DNA of 64,000 bases, taken from the NCBI GenBank assembly GCA_015680685.1, contig MNCI01018363.1, positions 414,435-478,434 on the forward strand, read 5' to 3'. Under the pieces are notes generated by a model. That model ran no database searches and was not told where the DNA came from. It worked only from the letters and a program-made list of their open reading frames with translations. Below are positions 33,501-43,873 of the stretch, piece by piece; position 1 is the first letter of the stretch, and every line of letters begins with the position of its first letter. This DNA comes from Gnetum montanum. Taxonomy: Eukaryota; Streptophyta; Gnetopsida; Gnetales; Gnetaceae. A program made the position numbers and the translations under genes.

Positions 33501-34800
33501 GTACAAGAAACTTTGAGAGGAAAGACCCCTCTCAATACACATCACTACCTATGATGCCATCACAACTATTTAACCAACTCCTGAAGGCTGGATTAATGAA
33601 ACATAAATAGCTATCCTCTGTAGCGATCCAGAGGCATGATCGGTTCTGTCAACTGGTTCAGAACCCAAGCCTAGCAATGCCAGATGAGCCTCCAGTACCA
33701 AAAGGCTTTAGAATGGACTGCTTCTGTGACTATCACCAACGTAATGGACATGGCACAGATTACTATTTCACCTTAAATCAAGACATACAACGAATGATCG
33801 ACGGAGGCCAAATCAATTTTGATGAAGAAAACCTGGTCCAACTGCAAAACCAGGCCATGGGTGTGTATAAAGATCCTTTAAATACCAAAGAGGCACTGTA
33901 CGTGATCAACACAATCTACCTCGATAATGAACCTGAAACACCTAGCATCAACACCGTCTATTCTGACCATGAGCAACAAACGCCTAATAAGCCATTTGTA
34001 GTGCGTATTCTGCCCACTGTACAAACATCTATGCCTCCACCATCATATTTTCTGCAAAAGCCTTATGTCGTCAGAGTACCCCCTTCCATAGTAACTAACA
34101 CCCCGACACGCGAAAAATCATACGTGGTGTGCGTACCTCCCACCGCTACTACCATAAACTCACAAACACCTCCTATTCGACCCACTCCCTACGTAGTCCA
34201 AGTACCACCTACGATAGCAATAGCAGAGGTACAACCTCCAGCTAGCCCAACCCCATACATCGTTAGGACATCTGAATGTCCTAGCGATCACCAGTCCTCC
34301 ACTTCGCAAACATAAAACGAACCCAGTACTTATGTCATCAAGGTGCCCAGCTAGCTTGGCACTCAACCGCATGCAATCGTCCAACTGTAACCCCGCCCGA
34401 CTCCATACGTAGTACAAATCCCAAAATAGCCTAAGGTCTCAAAACCAACTGCACCTCCACGTCACACACGAGAACACCTAGCGGATAATTACATGCGAAC
34501 GCTTGGAGAAGGAGCGTCAACGGCTAGCCTTAGGACCTCCTAAACCTACACCGCTAAATGCAGTACCCATGACACCACCTAATGATAAACCTAACATAGT
34601 CCATGAGGGTGAACCATCCAGAAAACACAATATGCCTAAATCAACAATTCTGGGAGAAAATAACAAACCAAATATGCATGAAATAAAACTGTTGGGCCCA
34701 ATGAACCAGGTCACTGGCGACAAGCATGCGCCCAACAGTAGAGACCTAGCAACAGCCCTAACACAAGTCACGCAAGCACTCAAACAAAAAAAATACTTCA
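33501..34800 (+). pseudogene. Gag C-terminal knuckle and PYVV-repeat linker of G
   Basis: A 212-codon open frame (33677-34315) starts with CDYHQRNGHGTDYYF (33720 on), a C-x2-H knuckle pattern of Tat elements in which the last expected Cys is Tyr. IQRMIDGGQINFD follows. From 33990 to 34420 the peptide PYVVRVPP repeats about seven times with variation (PFVVRILP, PYVVRVPP, SYVVCVPP, PYVVQVPP, PYIVRT, then two decayed copies). 34503-34814 is a polar linker. The repeat has no function known to me. Confidence 0.8.
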
Positions 34801-35775
34801 TTGAGCTTATATGACCTAGTGCTAACATCTCAAATCCATCGCGAAGCTTTAGTGCATATGTTAACATCTATCCCAGTAAGCGAGGACTTGCCTCCAAATG
34901 AACCTGAAATTCATGCAATCATGTACTCGCCTCAAGGGTCAACTTCCAAGCCATTAAGCTTCCACAATGATAACATCAAGGTGGATAAAAAAATAAGAGA
35001 GGTAACAACAGCCCCTATGTTCATAACAATACGGGTAAACCAATTCAAGATACATAGGGTCCATGTAGATGATGGAGCTGCCACAAATGTAGTTCCATAT
35101 CCCATCGTCGAACAACTAGGGCTTACAGAGCTAATCAAGCCAACTGACACCACATGCTTGAAATCATTCAACGGGTCGCATGTGATAGTCAAAGGCACCG
35201 TGACTTTAGAATTCATAGCAGTGGATCAATTCCCCACATCTACTGACTTCGTGGTAATCAATGAAATGCCAGGGTTCAACCTAATCTTGGGAAGGCCCTG
35301 GCTAGCACAACTGAAAGCAGTCTCTTCCTCTATACACCAAGAAATTCACCAGCCTTATGAAGGTGGTGAAATTGTTATACATGGGGAGGCTTCTACACTC
35401 ATCATCTCATCATACATAGACATAGACCAAGGCTCAGAGGTTAAGCTCGAAGAGCCTAGACAACACGACATAAATGAACAACAATCGGTAGGCGATAATC
35501 TTTTAAACACAAAGGAAAGTCCACTTGAAACAGAAACACCCGAGCCTGAAATCATACATACATAGCCTCACTCAGAAACCACAACTGACATGGAAACCAT
35601 GATACATGCAGAAGTGCAAGAAAACACTAACGCGGGAACAATTCCATCAGATGTTCCTTGGGCTGAACTACCGTTCAACGTGGTTAGCGAAGGGGACGTT
35701 GAATATAGAATCATACTCGCTAAGGCATTTCCTAATGTCAAAACGAGAAAAATCAAAAAATTACTAAACCATTAA
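34801..35775 (+). pseudogene. Retropepsin of G
   Basis: An open frame of 254 codons with the catalytic motif VHVDDGAATNVVP (35055-35095; DDGA in the D-T-G-A position) and the C-terminal motif LILGRPWL (35280-35305). The fold is complete, and only the frame after 35565 is interrupted by a TAG before it runs to 35775. The C-terminal tail (35590-35775) is acidic. RT begins nearly 6 kb downstream, so sense expression of pol would need splicing or another device. Confidence 0.88.
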
Positions 35776-35990
35776 ACTACAAATAGTTCAAAATGACGTT
35801 AAACTACAAATCATCCAAAACGACATTAAACTACATTCTGAGTCTGGAATGACATTATTCTATCATGTCCGCAATGACATAAAACTAACCACGATCAGAA
35901 ATGGTCTGTCACTTAAGAAATCAACCCAGGTCACTTGAAACTTCTCCTATTTACGCATGGCCCAAAATGGCCTTAAACTAGATCATCCAC
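35760..35990 (+). repeat. TAAACT array, first cluster in G
   Basis: Degenerate copies of 'aaaatgacgttaaactac', then 'cccaaaatggccttaaactag', directly after the protease. Same phrase family as 41405-41600, 45165-45560 and E's 5440-6420. Confidence 0.7.
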
Positions 35991-36264
35991 TTCTACTTCG
36001 TCTTTTTTCATATTCCAGTTCACTATTTGAATTTACGCTTTCATTGTCATGTTTTCCCCTTTTGTAATTATCTTTCACTCGTAATTACAGTCCTACTTAC
36101 GATTACATCCGTGCATTACACTTAAACCAAAAAAAGAAAACCAAAATATTTTATACTCCCGTGTCGTGTTTACATTTAAACCCAAAATCCACAACAAAAA
36201 ATATAAGTAAAAAAAATTATGTATAGATACATGTGATGATTTACAATTACAAGAGTCAACTGAT

Positions 36265-36270
36265 TTTATT
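36265..36270 (-). terminator. AATAAA signal of the antisense gene
   Basis: AATAAA on the minus strand about 80 bases beyond the antisense stop codon (36351-36349), a normal place for a plant poly(A) signal. Confidence 0.55.
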
Positions 36271-36348
36271 CATGCGTTCAATATAACTCAAATCACTCAA
36301 TTTACAATTCACGTATAAATCTAAGTCAGAACAATGTCAAAGAAAAGA

Positions 36349-39300
36349 TCAAACACTTGGGACAGGAGGATCATCCCCTTTGGACCCGCTGGCATCATGG
36401 GTCCCTACTCCACTGGGGCCAGCTTCCTGAACATCATCGTCGCCTTGATCCTATAAGATGCCAAGGAAACAATCAACATATGGAAAGAAAACAAAACCTT
36501 CAAACATTATTCAATGAAATAATTTCATGGTAACGAAATGCTCACCATAGGGGATTCCCCTAAACTGAATTCCAACCGGTGAAGGATTTCCTCTTCTAAG
36601 ACACTGGTCCAATCGGTTCCATCAAGGCCTAGGTCCACATCTACCAAGGCCTTCCCCTTGTCAACAGCTGACCAAGTAGGATGCTTTAAAGGAAATTCAC
36701 CCACAGAAACCTCCCTAGAAGCAGCTGTAAGTACCCTTGTAGGCGATTCCATCTCAATAGTTGTATTTTGAGCAAAGGTGTCAAACGCAGAGCGCAGACC
36801 CAGACCCTCCACAAACATTTCAAGTTGATGCTTTTCAGTGGATACTTCCTTCAACGATTTCTTATAATGATGCTTGTGGTTCTTCTCATCCTAACTCCAT
36901 TTGCATACCTTGGAAGTGAAAGCCTTCCAATCCTAGCACTTGAGGTTCAATAGATCCACCTGGGCCTTACGCTTCGCTAGTTTCCGGGTCAGTGACGCGT
37001 GGCGATTAAGTAGGTTTCAGTATCTAGTATACGTGACCTCAGAAGTCCGCCAAGAGAAATCTCCACTTAGTTTAGCAGAGGTGAACTCATACCAGGCTTT
37101 GAGATCGTCACGCTCAACTGACAACTTGGAAACTTCTTTCTCCTTTGCTTGGACTTGCAACCACAACTATTCGATGGAACGCCTACATGTCCAGAGTGAT
37201 TTGGCGTCGTGTACGAGACCTTTCGCCACCTTATCATAAACTGGCCTTGGTACCTACTCGACTTCTGGGAATAGCATGGGCACACTCTCAATGTTAACAG
37301 TCTCAGAAGGATCCCACCTCAGTTTGGCACCTACACACACGAAAAGAACAAATGCTAAAATGACAAAACGGGTGTGAAACTCTAAAGCTGCAAAGAACTT
37401 GAAATATTTGTACCTATCTCAGGGTGGGCTTCCTGAATGCGTTCAACAACCTTCTTGGTGATACCAACCACAAAATCCATTTTACTTGGCATTTAGGTCC
37501 AAGTAAATGATCCATGAGTACGAGACGGAATAACCTCCGTGGTCCTTTCAAGGGGAACCATTTTCATGGGCACGTCCAACCGCATCGTTCTGGTTTCACT
37601 ACCTTCATTTGGAAGGGATGAAAAAATAAAAGTAAGACACCATAAGGACAATGGCTCACAGGAAACATAATAAAATAAAAGAAAACATACCGTGTTCTCT
37701 ATCTCCTTCTGGGTTTGGGGGTTTTCCTAAGTCCAGTCTTCACCTTAAGGAAGCTGCTGAACATTTAATCGACACCACTCTGGTCATCTACTAGTTCGGT
37801 CTCTGTCGCATCTTCCCTCAGTTCTTTTGTCCCTTGCACCTGATCTTTTCCAACATCCTCCTCCTCAGTCATTAACTCTGTTATACCTTCCTCCTCTTCA
37901 ATGATAGTCTCTAATTCTTGCCTGCTCACTTCTCGAGTTAGGTTTAAAGGCATCAGTGACATGTAAGCAGTCAAAGTAAAAATTATGAATAAGATGAAAA
38001 TGATAAAGCAGTACATGTACTAAGTTTACTTACCTCAGATAGGCATCTTGAACCGTATGCGCTTCACCCATGGCTCGTCCACATTTGAGGCCTCCTCGGT
38101 TGAACGTTCACGCTTCGTCAACTTCGACTTGGCCTTACCGATGGTCTCTTTGATGACCCATTCTGCTCTCTTGGCAGTATAAGGCACGTCATCTCGTTCC
38201 AACCCCACACTATCACGTGTGTGGATTAAGGTACCAAATGACCCCCTTGTCGTGATAGATACAGATTCATCAATTCCCTCAGGTGCATCTTGGGACTTGG
38301 CTGTTTCAAACAAATGGTTGATCCACAAGCGGGATAATTGATCTTGATCCCGTAGAACATACTTATTGTCCACGCGAACCACTAGAAACTTGGCTAAGCG
38401 GTGAAGATAACTAGAAAAGAAAGAAAAGGTAAAGTGGGACTGTGCCTTGACATTTGAGCGCAATCACACTATCTCCTTATGAAGGCCCGATAAAAAAAAT
38501 TGGGCCCAGTTATAACGCATTTCGATTTCTAGGATGTTTCACATAATATGTACAGCTTCAACACCACGACTCCGCACCTGGGAAAGGGATTTAGGGAATA
38601 CTCATGCCCTAAACAGGGGAGATAGTTCATTAACTTCTTCAACCTTTAACTTCCCCTGCATAGGGAATCCCTTAGCATCCTTGGTAACCCCCAACCAGTC
38701 CTCTAACTCGCGTACTGTATGGAGCTCTTTATGAGCCTTGTCCAAAACTACATTTACACCATCTGCCGGTACATCAAATAGGTTCGAAAAGAATTTTGCT
38801 GACAGATGGAAGACTATCTTAACACCCTTAATCTAGGTGATATAGTAAGAGATAGATTTGTCAAATGAATCAACAATTCCAATCATTTCGGCTATCGACA
38901 CATCAAGGCTCGGAGTTGTAAAGAGCTCCATAAGGCCGACGTCATCTAAACAATGGACGATAGATGGCGGGGCATGGGTGCGCAACCATTTCTGAGCCTT
39001 ACTGATCTCCCTGAACTTCATCGAGAGGGTACTCTCAGTTCGTCCTGTTGTGATAGGGTCTCCACTAGGAGGGATATCAACTGTAAATACAATTCGAAAT
39101 CATCATATTAGTATAACCCCTGGTAGTAGAACAAACACATTAACACATCTAGAAAATATTGTCACTTACCTTCAGTGGTAGACTTAGAGGTGCTACCCAA
39201 GTCAGAGTCGCGAGGGAAGACTGGTCTCTTATGCAACCAATCTTCATGCAACCACCCTCGAGCTCTGCATTGTGCAAACGCTCTAGAAAATTGTTTGTGA

Positions 39301-40873
39301 AAATGGACAATCTCACCCTTGGTTTGAGCTAATACAGCTCTACAAAGGGTGGGACTTGCCATAAAGGTCTCTAGAGCGGTATGAGCTAGGGCAAGCCCAT
39401 CATCATCAATGCATGTTCCGTCTTGGTTAACTTGGGGCCTACAAAATAATGGTTGTTAAAACAGAACCGAATGCCAAATGATAAAAATGACAAGCTTAAA
39501 AAATCTTACCTATCTACCCAGTACACTATGCCAGGAGGGTTCTGGAACACTGTGTGTGCACGCGCAGCTAAAAACAGAGTGTTGTTGAGATAATCACACC
39601 CTCACGGTAATAGGGCCCACACGGGCGCTAATGGGCGAGTAGACCTGGGCCCGCCAGAGGGACCTTCCTTGATCACAAGCAGTCCCTTGTCGATATCCTC
39701 CATTAAAACGGTAACACCCTCCAACGATCCCAGAAACATGGCCTCAAGCATGCTCCATGCCACTTGTTCAATCAGATGTGACCAGACCACCACTTTAAAT
39801 CTGTCCAGGATAAAGGCGAGGAATTCGCACGCCCCTTCCCTGAACCATACCCCATTGTTGTCAATAGTCAGATCAAGGGTAGGTTCACCGGTCTCAAGGG
39901 ACCCGAACCACACCAATACCCCAACTAGCTCAACAACCAGGAGGAAAGGCTCAGTGTCCCTGAGAGTAATCAGAGCACCACGATAAATTGGCAATACATG
40001 CAAATGAGATAAAAAAAATTCCGCATTGTCAATACTTAGAAAAATCACAAACTATTTTCGATCAGCATATATGCTGCACAATAAATTGTTTACACTCGGC
40101 GTATACACTATTTAAAAGGAAAATAAAACTGTTCACTCTTAGCGTATATGCTGTAAAAAAAATGCCAGCATATACGTTGTGAAAATAGTTTACCCTATAC
40201 GCTATGCAAACAGTCAGCGTATACGCTGTGTAAACTGATAATGTATGCACTGTGCAAACAGTTTACATTGAACACTGTGCAAATAGCTTACGCTGAAAAT
40301 AGTTTACACTATACGATATGAAAACAGGTCTACGCTGTGAACAGTGCAAACAGTATACATCGTGGAAACCACCAGCGTATACACTGCGAAAACATTCAGC
40401 GTACATGCTATGAAAATCTTCTACTCTTCATACTGATAAAATCATCTACACTTCATGCTGGTAGAATTTTTTACATTGTGCAGTGACAAAATAGTTTACG
40501 CTATATACAATATATGCTATATGCTATAGAGACCCTCTACGCTGTGAACCTACGCTTAGCATACAGGCCCTCTACGCTAACTATCTACACCGGACGTATA
40601 CGCTGAAACCCTCTACTCTACATAAACTATCTGAGCTATTAATACCCTCTACACTACCGAGACTGTCTATGCTACAAAAACCGTATACACCAAATAACAT
40701 GTACACATGAAAATAATTAAGAGAGTCCGAATTAGAGCCTACCTGTGTGACGATCTAGGCCACGATGGAACCCTCAGCCTGGGTAGACACTGCAGCATGG
40801 CCTTGCTCTCCTCCGCGAAGGTCAGATCAGGCCCCTTTCTCCCCTGGCCTTCTACCTCCTTGCACTTGCACAT
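36349..40873 (-). pseudogene. Eight-exon antisense gene inside element G
   Basis: Minus-strand exons: 40873-40743, 40034-39510, 39438-39170, 39080-38034, 37931-37691, 37602-37414, 37330-36546, 36450-36349. All seven introns are GT-AG; introns 2-7 are 71-102 nt, normal for plants. Exon lengths total 3289, and phases agree at every junction except for one extra base in exon 5 (near 37775). The product is about 1,095 residues: globular N-terminal half (LEIEMRYNWAQFFLSGLHKE near 38495; DNKYVLRDQDQLSRLWINHL near 38345), acidic exon 5 (IIEEEEGITELMTEEED), coiled coil in exon 7 (KEVSKLSVERDDLKAWYE) and tail DDPPVPSV. I read about 13 internal stops (7 TGA, 5 TAG, 1 TAA). Extra antisense ORFs are known in Tat elements, usually after pol. 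Exon 1 and the exon 5 acceptor are the least certain. Confidence 0.82.
40035..40742 (-). repeat. Intron 1 of the antisense gene, full of GTATAC palindromes
   Basis: Contains the best palindrome of the element, CAGCGTATACGCTG at 40215-40228 (a perfect 14-base dyad), with further GTATAC cores near 40101, 40351, 40376, 40597 and 40683 and near-palindromes such as CAGCATATATGCTG near 40065. Copies are often followed by 'tgtgaaaacag'. No regular period. Confidence 0.8.
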
Positions 40874-41300
40874 TTTGGTGTCCTCTACGCTGCAATTGAC
40901 AAGGTTTATGCTGAGGATTGAAACCTCATGCCAAACTGAAACCTGTATGCTGAGTAGGAGCCTCTACGCTCATGGTTATGCTAAGTTTAAGCCTCTACGC
41001 TCAGGCTGAGCCTCTACCCCGGAGTTGAAAGTTTATGCTTACACCGGAGTTAGAGGTTTATGTTGGGGTTTGTTCATCTACGGTTACGCTCAGGGTTTAC
41101 GCTTACGTCCACTGTTTACACTTACGCTCGATGTTTACACTTACTTCAAATTCACAATGTTCAAAAATGACACCCCTACGTTATATATAGTTCTGAGCGC
41201 CACCGCAGCCGCTGCCGCCGCCGCCTTACATTTTGTTTATTTTTTCTTTTATTTATTACTCATTTTAGTTAAATTTTTTCAAAAATATAAAATATATATA
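40874..41300 (-). promoter_or_regulatory. Putative promoter region of the antisense gene
   Basis: On the minus strand a TATATATAA box lies at 41189-41181, after a GCC-rich block (41197-41225), about 310 bases upstream of the exon 1 ATG. The interval 40880-41160 holds 'tacgct' phrases related to the LTR motif. This is inferred from position only. The TATA run could equally be read on the plus strand. Confidence 0.4.
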
Positions 41301-41404
41301 TATAAAACAAAATAAATACTACCACATGCTGATTCCCTCGTAAACCAACTTCAGAAGTCCACACTGAACATTTTGGCATAGACTCTCCTATGCAAATTTT
41401 ACGG

Positions 41405-41600
41405 TGAACCATGGCTCGGTATGGTCTTAAACTACCATGGTGGCCTGGTAAGGCCTTAAACTACCACCTGCAGATCACATTCAGCCTAGTAAGGCCTTAA
41501 AATACCACATCCAGCCTGGTATGGCCTTAAACTACCACATCAGGCCCGGTATGGCCTCAAACTGCCATCATAGCCCGGTAAGGCCTTAAACTGTGACACG
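41405..41600 (+). repeat. TAAACT array, second cluster in G
   Basis: Five copies of 'ggtaaggccttaaactaccac' with period about 40, immediately before the RT coding region. It matches E's 6120-6420 on E's strand. Confidence 0.8.
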
Positions 41601-41660
41601 TCCCGGTGTGACGATAGACCACCATCATGCATGTACGCATGATTTAAGTTGCCATAGAAC

Positions 41661-42980
41661 ATGGAACAATACCCATTAGCTCATTCTACTCTCTGTTTAT
41701 TGGCAGGAGCAAGCCCGATGGATTGTCAGCGTTTATCTGCAGCATTAATCATCGATGGACCATATGGAAAAATCATACGAGAAATTGATATAAACTCCAT
41801 CAGCTTAGATACATCAATGGAAGACACACTCATAGCCTCGACACAACAAATGATAGATAACCACAAAGGTATGATAAAATCTCTTGACATAGAAGCTGAA
41901 AACATCACCGAAGACCCGTTGACTGAAACCCCCATCGTTATGCCTGATGGTGCCAATATATTAGAATTAAGCACACTATTGCAACCTCCACTAGCCAAAG
42001 ACATAGAAGATCTGCTTCGAAACAACATGAAGGCATTCGCTTGGTCTTACACCGACATGGCCGGGTTAGATCCTCGAATCGTCTAGCACAACATTATCCT
42101 TGATCCCAAATTGAGGCCAGTAAAACAAAAGGCACGAAAGGTTAAACATGAGGTGGCATTGGCAGTTCGTAATGAGATCACCAAACTTTATCAGGTTGGT
42201 TTCATTCGGGCTGTCGATTACGCCGATTGGATATCCAACATGGTCATTGTCCCGAAAAAGAACGGAAGTATTCGCTTATGCATTGACTTCCGGGATCTTA
42301 ACATTGCAACCATAAAGGATGATTTTCCCCTACCCAGCATCGATCAACTTGTTGACTCGACCACTGAACACGCCCTATTATCTTTTATGGATGGCTTCTC
42401 AGGATATATAATCAAATACGCATTAACCTAGAGCATCAACTCCAAACTAGCTTTATGACATTGTGGGGAACCTTTTGTTATACAACGATGTCCTTCGGTC
42501 TCAAGAAAGCTGGGGCCACATATCAAAGGGCGATGACATTTATTTTTAGCGACTACATACTACACTCGCTCAACGATTACGTGGACGATATCATGGTTAA
42601 ATCAAAAATATCGGAATAACATGTACAAGATCTTAACCTGATACTAAAGCATTGTTTAAAGTATGAGCTGAGACTTAACCCAAAGAAATGCGTTTTCGAA
42701 GTCAAGACAGGCAAAATTATTGGATTCATAGCCTCGGAAGCAAGGATACGAGTAGACCTCGATAAAGTTAAGGCCATAACAAACTTAAAACCACCTGGCA
42801 ACCTTACCGAACTTCGAGGTCTACAAGGTAGATTACAGTTCATAAGACGTTTCATAGAAAAACTAACGGACAAGTTGAAACCTATGAACCACTTGCTACG
42901 CAAGAACGTCCATTTTGAATGGACTCCACAGTGCGAGGAAGCATCTGACAATATTAAAGTAGCACTCCTTCAACTACCCA
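41661..42980 (+). pseudogene. Reverse transcriptase of G
   Basis: FAWSYTDMAGLDP (42038) precedes the RT. Motifs: WISNMVIVPKKNGSIRLCID (42229 on), DDFPLPSIDQLVDSTTEHAL, SFMDGFSGY (42383), then a two-base AT duplication near 42408 shifts the frame. After it TLWGTFCYTTMSFGLKKAGA and TYQRAMTFIF follow, then YVDD at 42578-42589 with both catalytic Asp intact, and KKCVFEVKTGKIIGFIASEA (42685-42740). TAA at 42617 and TAG near 42084 are in-frame stops. Sequence type is Tat. Confidence 0.92.
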
Positions 42981-43400
42981 CAGTTTATCCAACCCAAAAT
43001 AATAAACCGTTTTATATCTACCTTGCCACTTCAGATTCGTTAATTGCGTCCATGCTTTGCTAGAAACAAGATGATGGAACCGAAGTCCTTGTCTACTACT
43101 TAAGCCATGCATTAGTAGGTCATGAGAAGAAATACAATGAGGTGGAGAGGTCATGTTTAGCCCTGGTCTTTTCCTTGAAGAAATGGCGACATTACCTCTT
43201 CCGTAACAAGGTCAATATAATCTGCAAGGATAATGTGCTCAGAGCCATCATCGGAAATATTTATGAGTCAAGTAGGATAGCCTGTTGGAAAGCCATGATA
43301 GCTGAGTTTGACCTACACTACATAGCACAATCTTCACTTAAGGGACAAGCCATAGCGAATCAAATGACCACGTCACCAACGCACGATCAAGCAACGATAG
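42980..43400 (+). pseudogene. First (gypsy) RNase H of G
   Basis: Reads NKPFYIYLATSDSLIASMLC, then VYYLSHALVGHEKKYNEVER and CLALVFSLKKWRHYLFRNKV, ending HYIAQSSLKGQAIANQM, a standard Tat connection. The first acid expected near 'YIYLATSDS' is in a changed context, as usual for the degenerate first RNase H of Tat elements. Confidence 0.85.
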
Positions 43401-43419
43401 AGCCAGAATTCCCTGATGA

Positions 43420-43873
43420 AAATGTAAGTGTAATAGACATAGTACCCAATGATTATGAAGACATTTTAAACTTTGATGGAGCATCCACCTCTCGAGGGGG
43501 AAGTTCTTCCGCTGTCATCACCTATCCCTCCGAAGAGATCAGACCATTTGCTTATCATTTCAACTTTCGTTGTACCAACAACATAATAGAGTACGAAGGT
43601 CTCCTTAGAGGTCTCATGGCAGAACTAGCTTCAGACATCACATGGCTTGTGGTCAAAGGAGATTCACTACTAGTTTTGAACCAAGTCACAGATATTTATA
43701 CATGCAAAGCACAACATTTACAACCATACTATGACTTAGCCAAACATCTAATGAAACAATTTGAAAACATAGACATGCAACATGTCTCCAGAAATGATAA
43801 TACCATCGTAGACGCACTGGCCACACTAGCGTTAAACATATCACCTGACATGTTGTGCCAAACCAATAACTGA
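43420..43873 (+). pseudogene. Second (archaeal-type) RNase H of G
   Basis: NFDGASTSRGGSSSAVI, NNIIEYEGLLRGLMAEL, VVKGDSLLVLNQV and NTIVDALATLA give the four catalytic acids D, E, D, D of an active-type RNase H, all retained. A second RNase H after the first is the hallmark of the Tat group. The open frame 43142-43873 covers both domains without a stop. Confidence 0.9.

Noticed and set aside
39669-39986. A 105-codon plus-strand open frame
   Set aside because: It is the complement of exon 2 of the antisense gene, which has splice sites and phase support.
36349-41000. The antisense block as a captured host gene or nested DNA transposon
   Set aside because: No terminal inverted repeats or target duplication were seen at its edges, and its upstream region and intron share the element's own palindromes. 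Capture long ago cannot be excluded.
41197-41225. GCC run as a triplet-repeat coding tract
   Set aside because: Short, not in a supported frame, and more likely part of the antisense promoter region.
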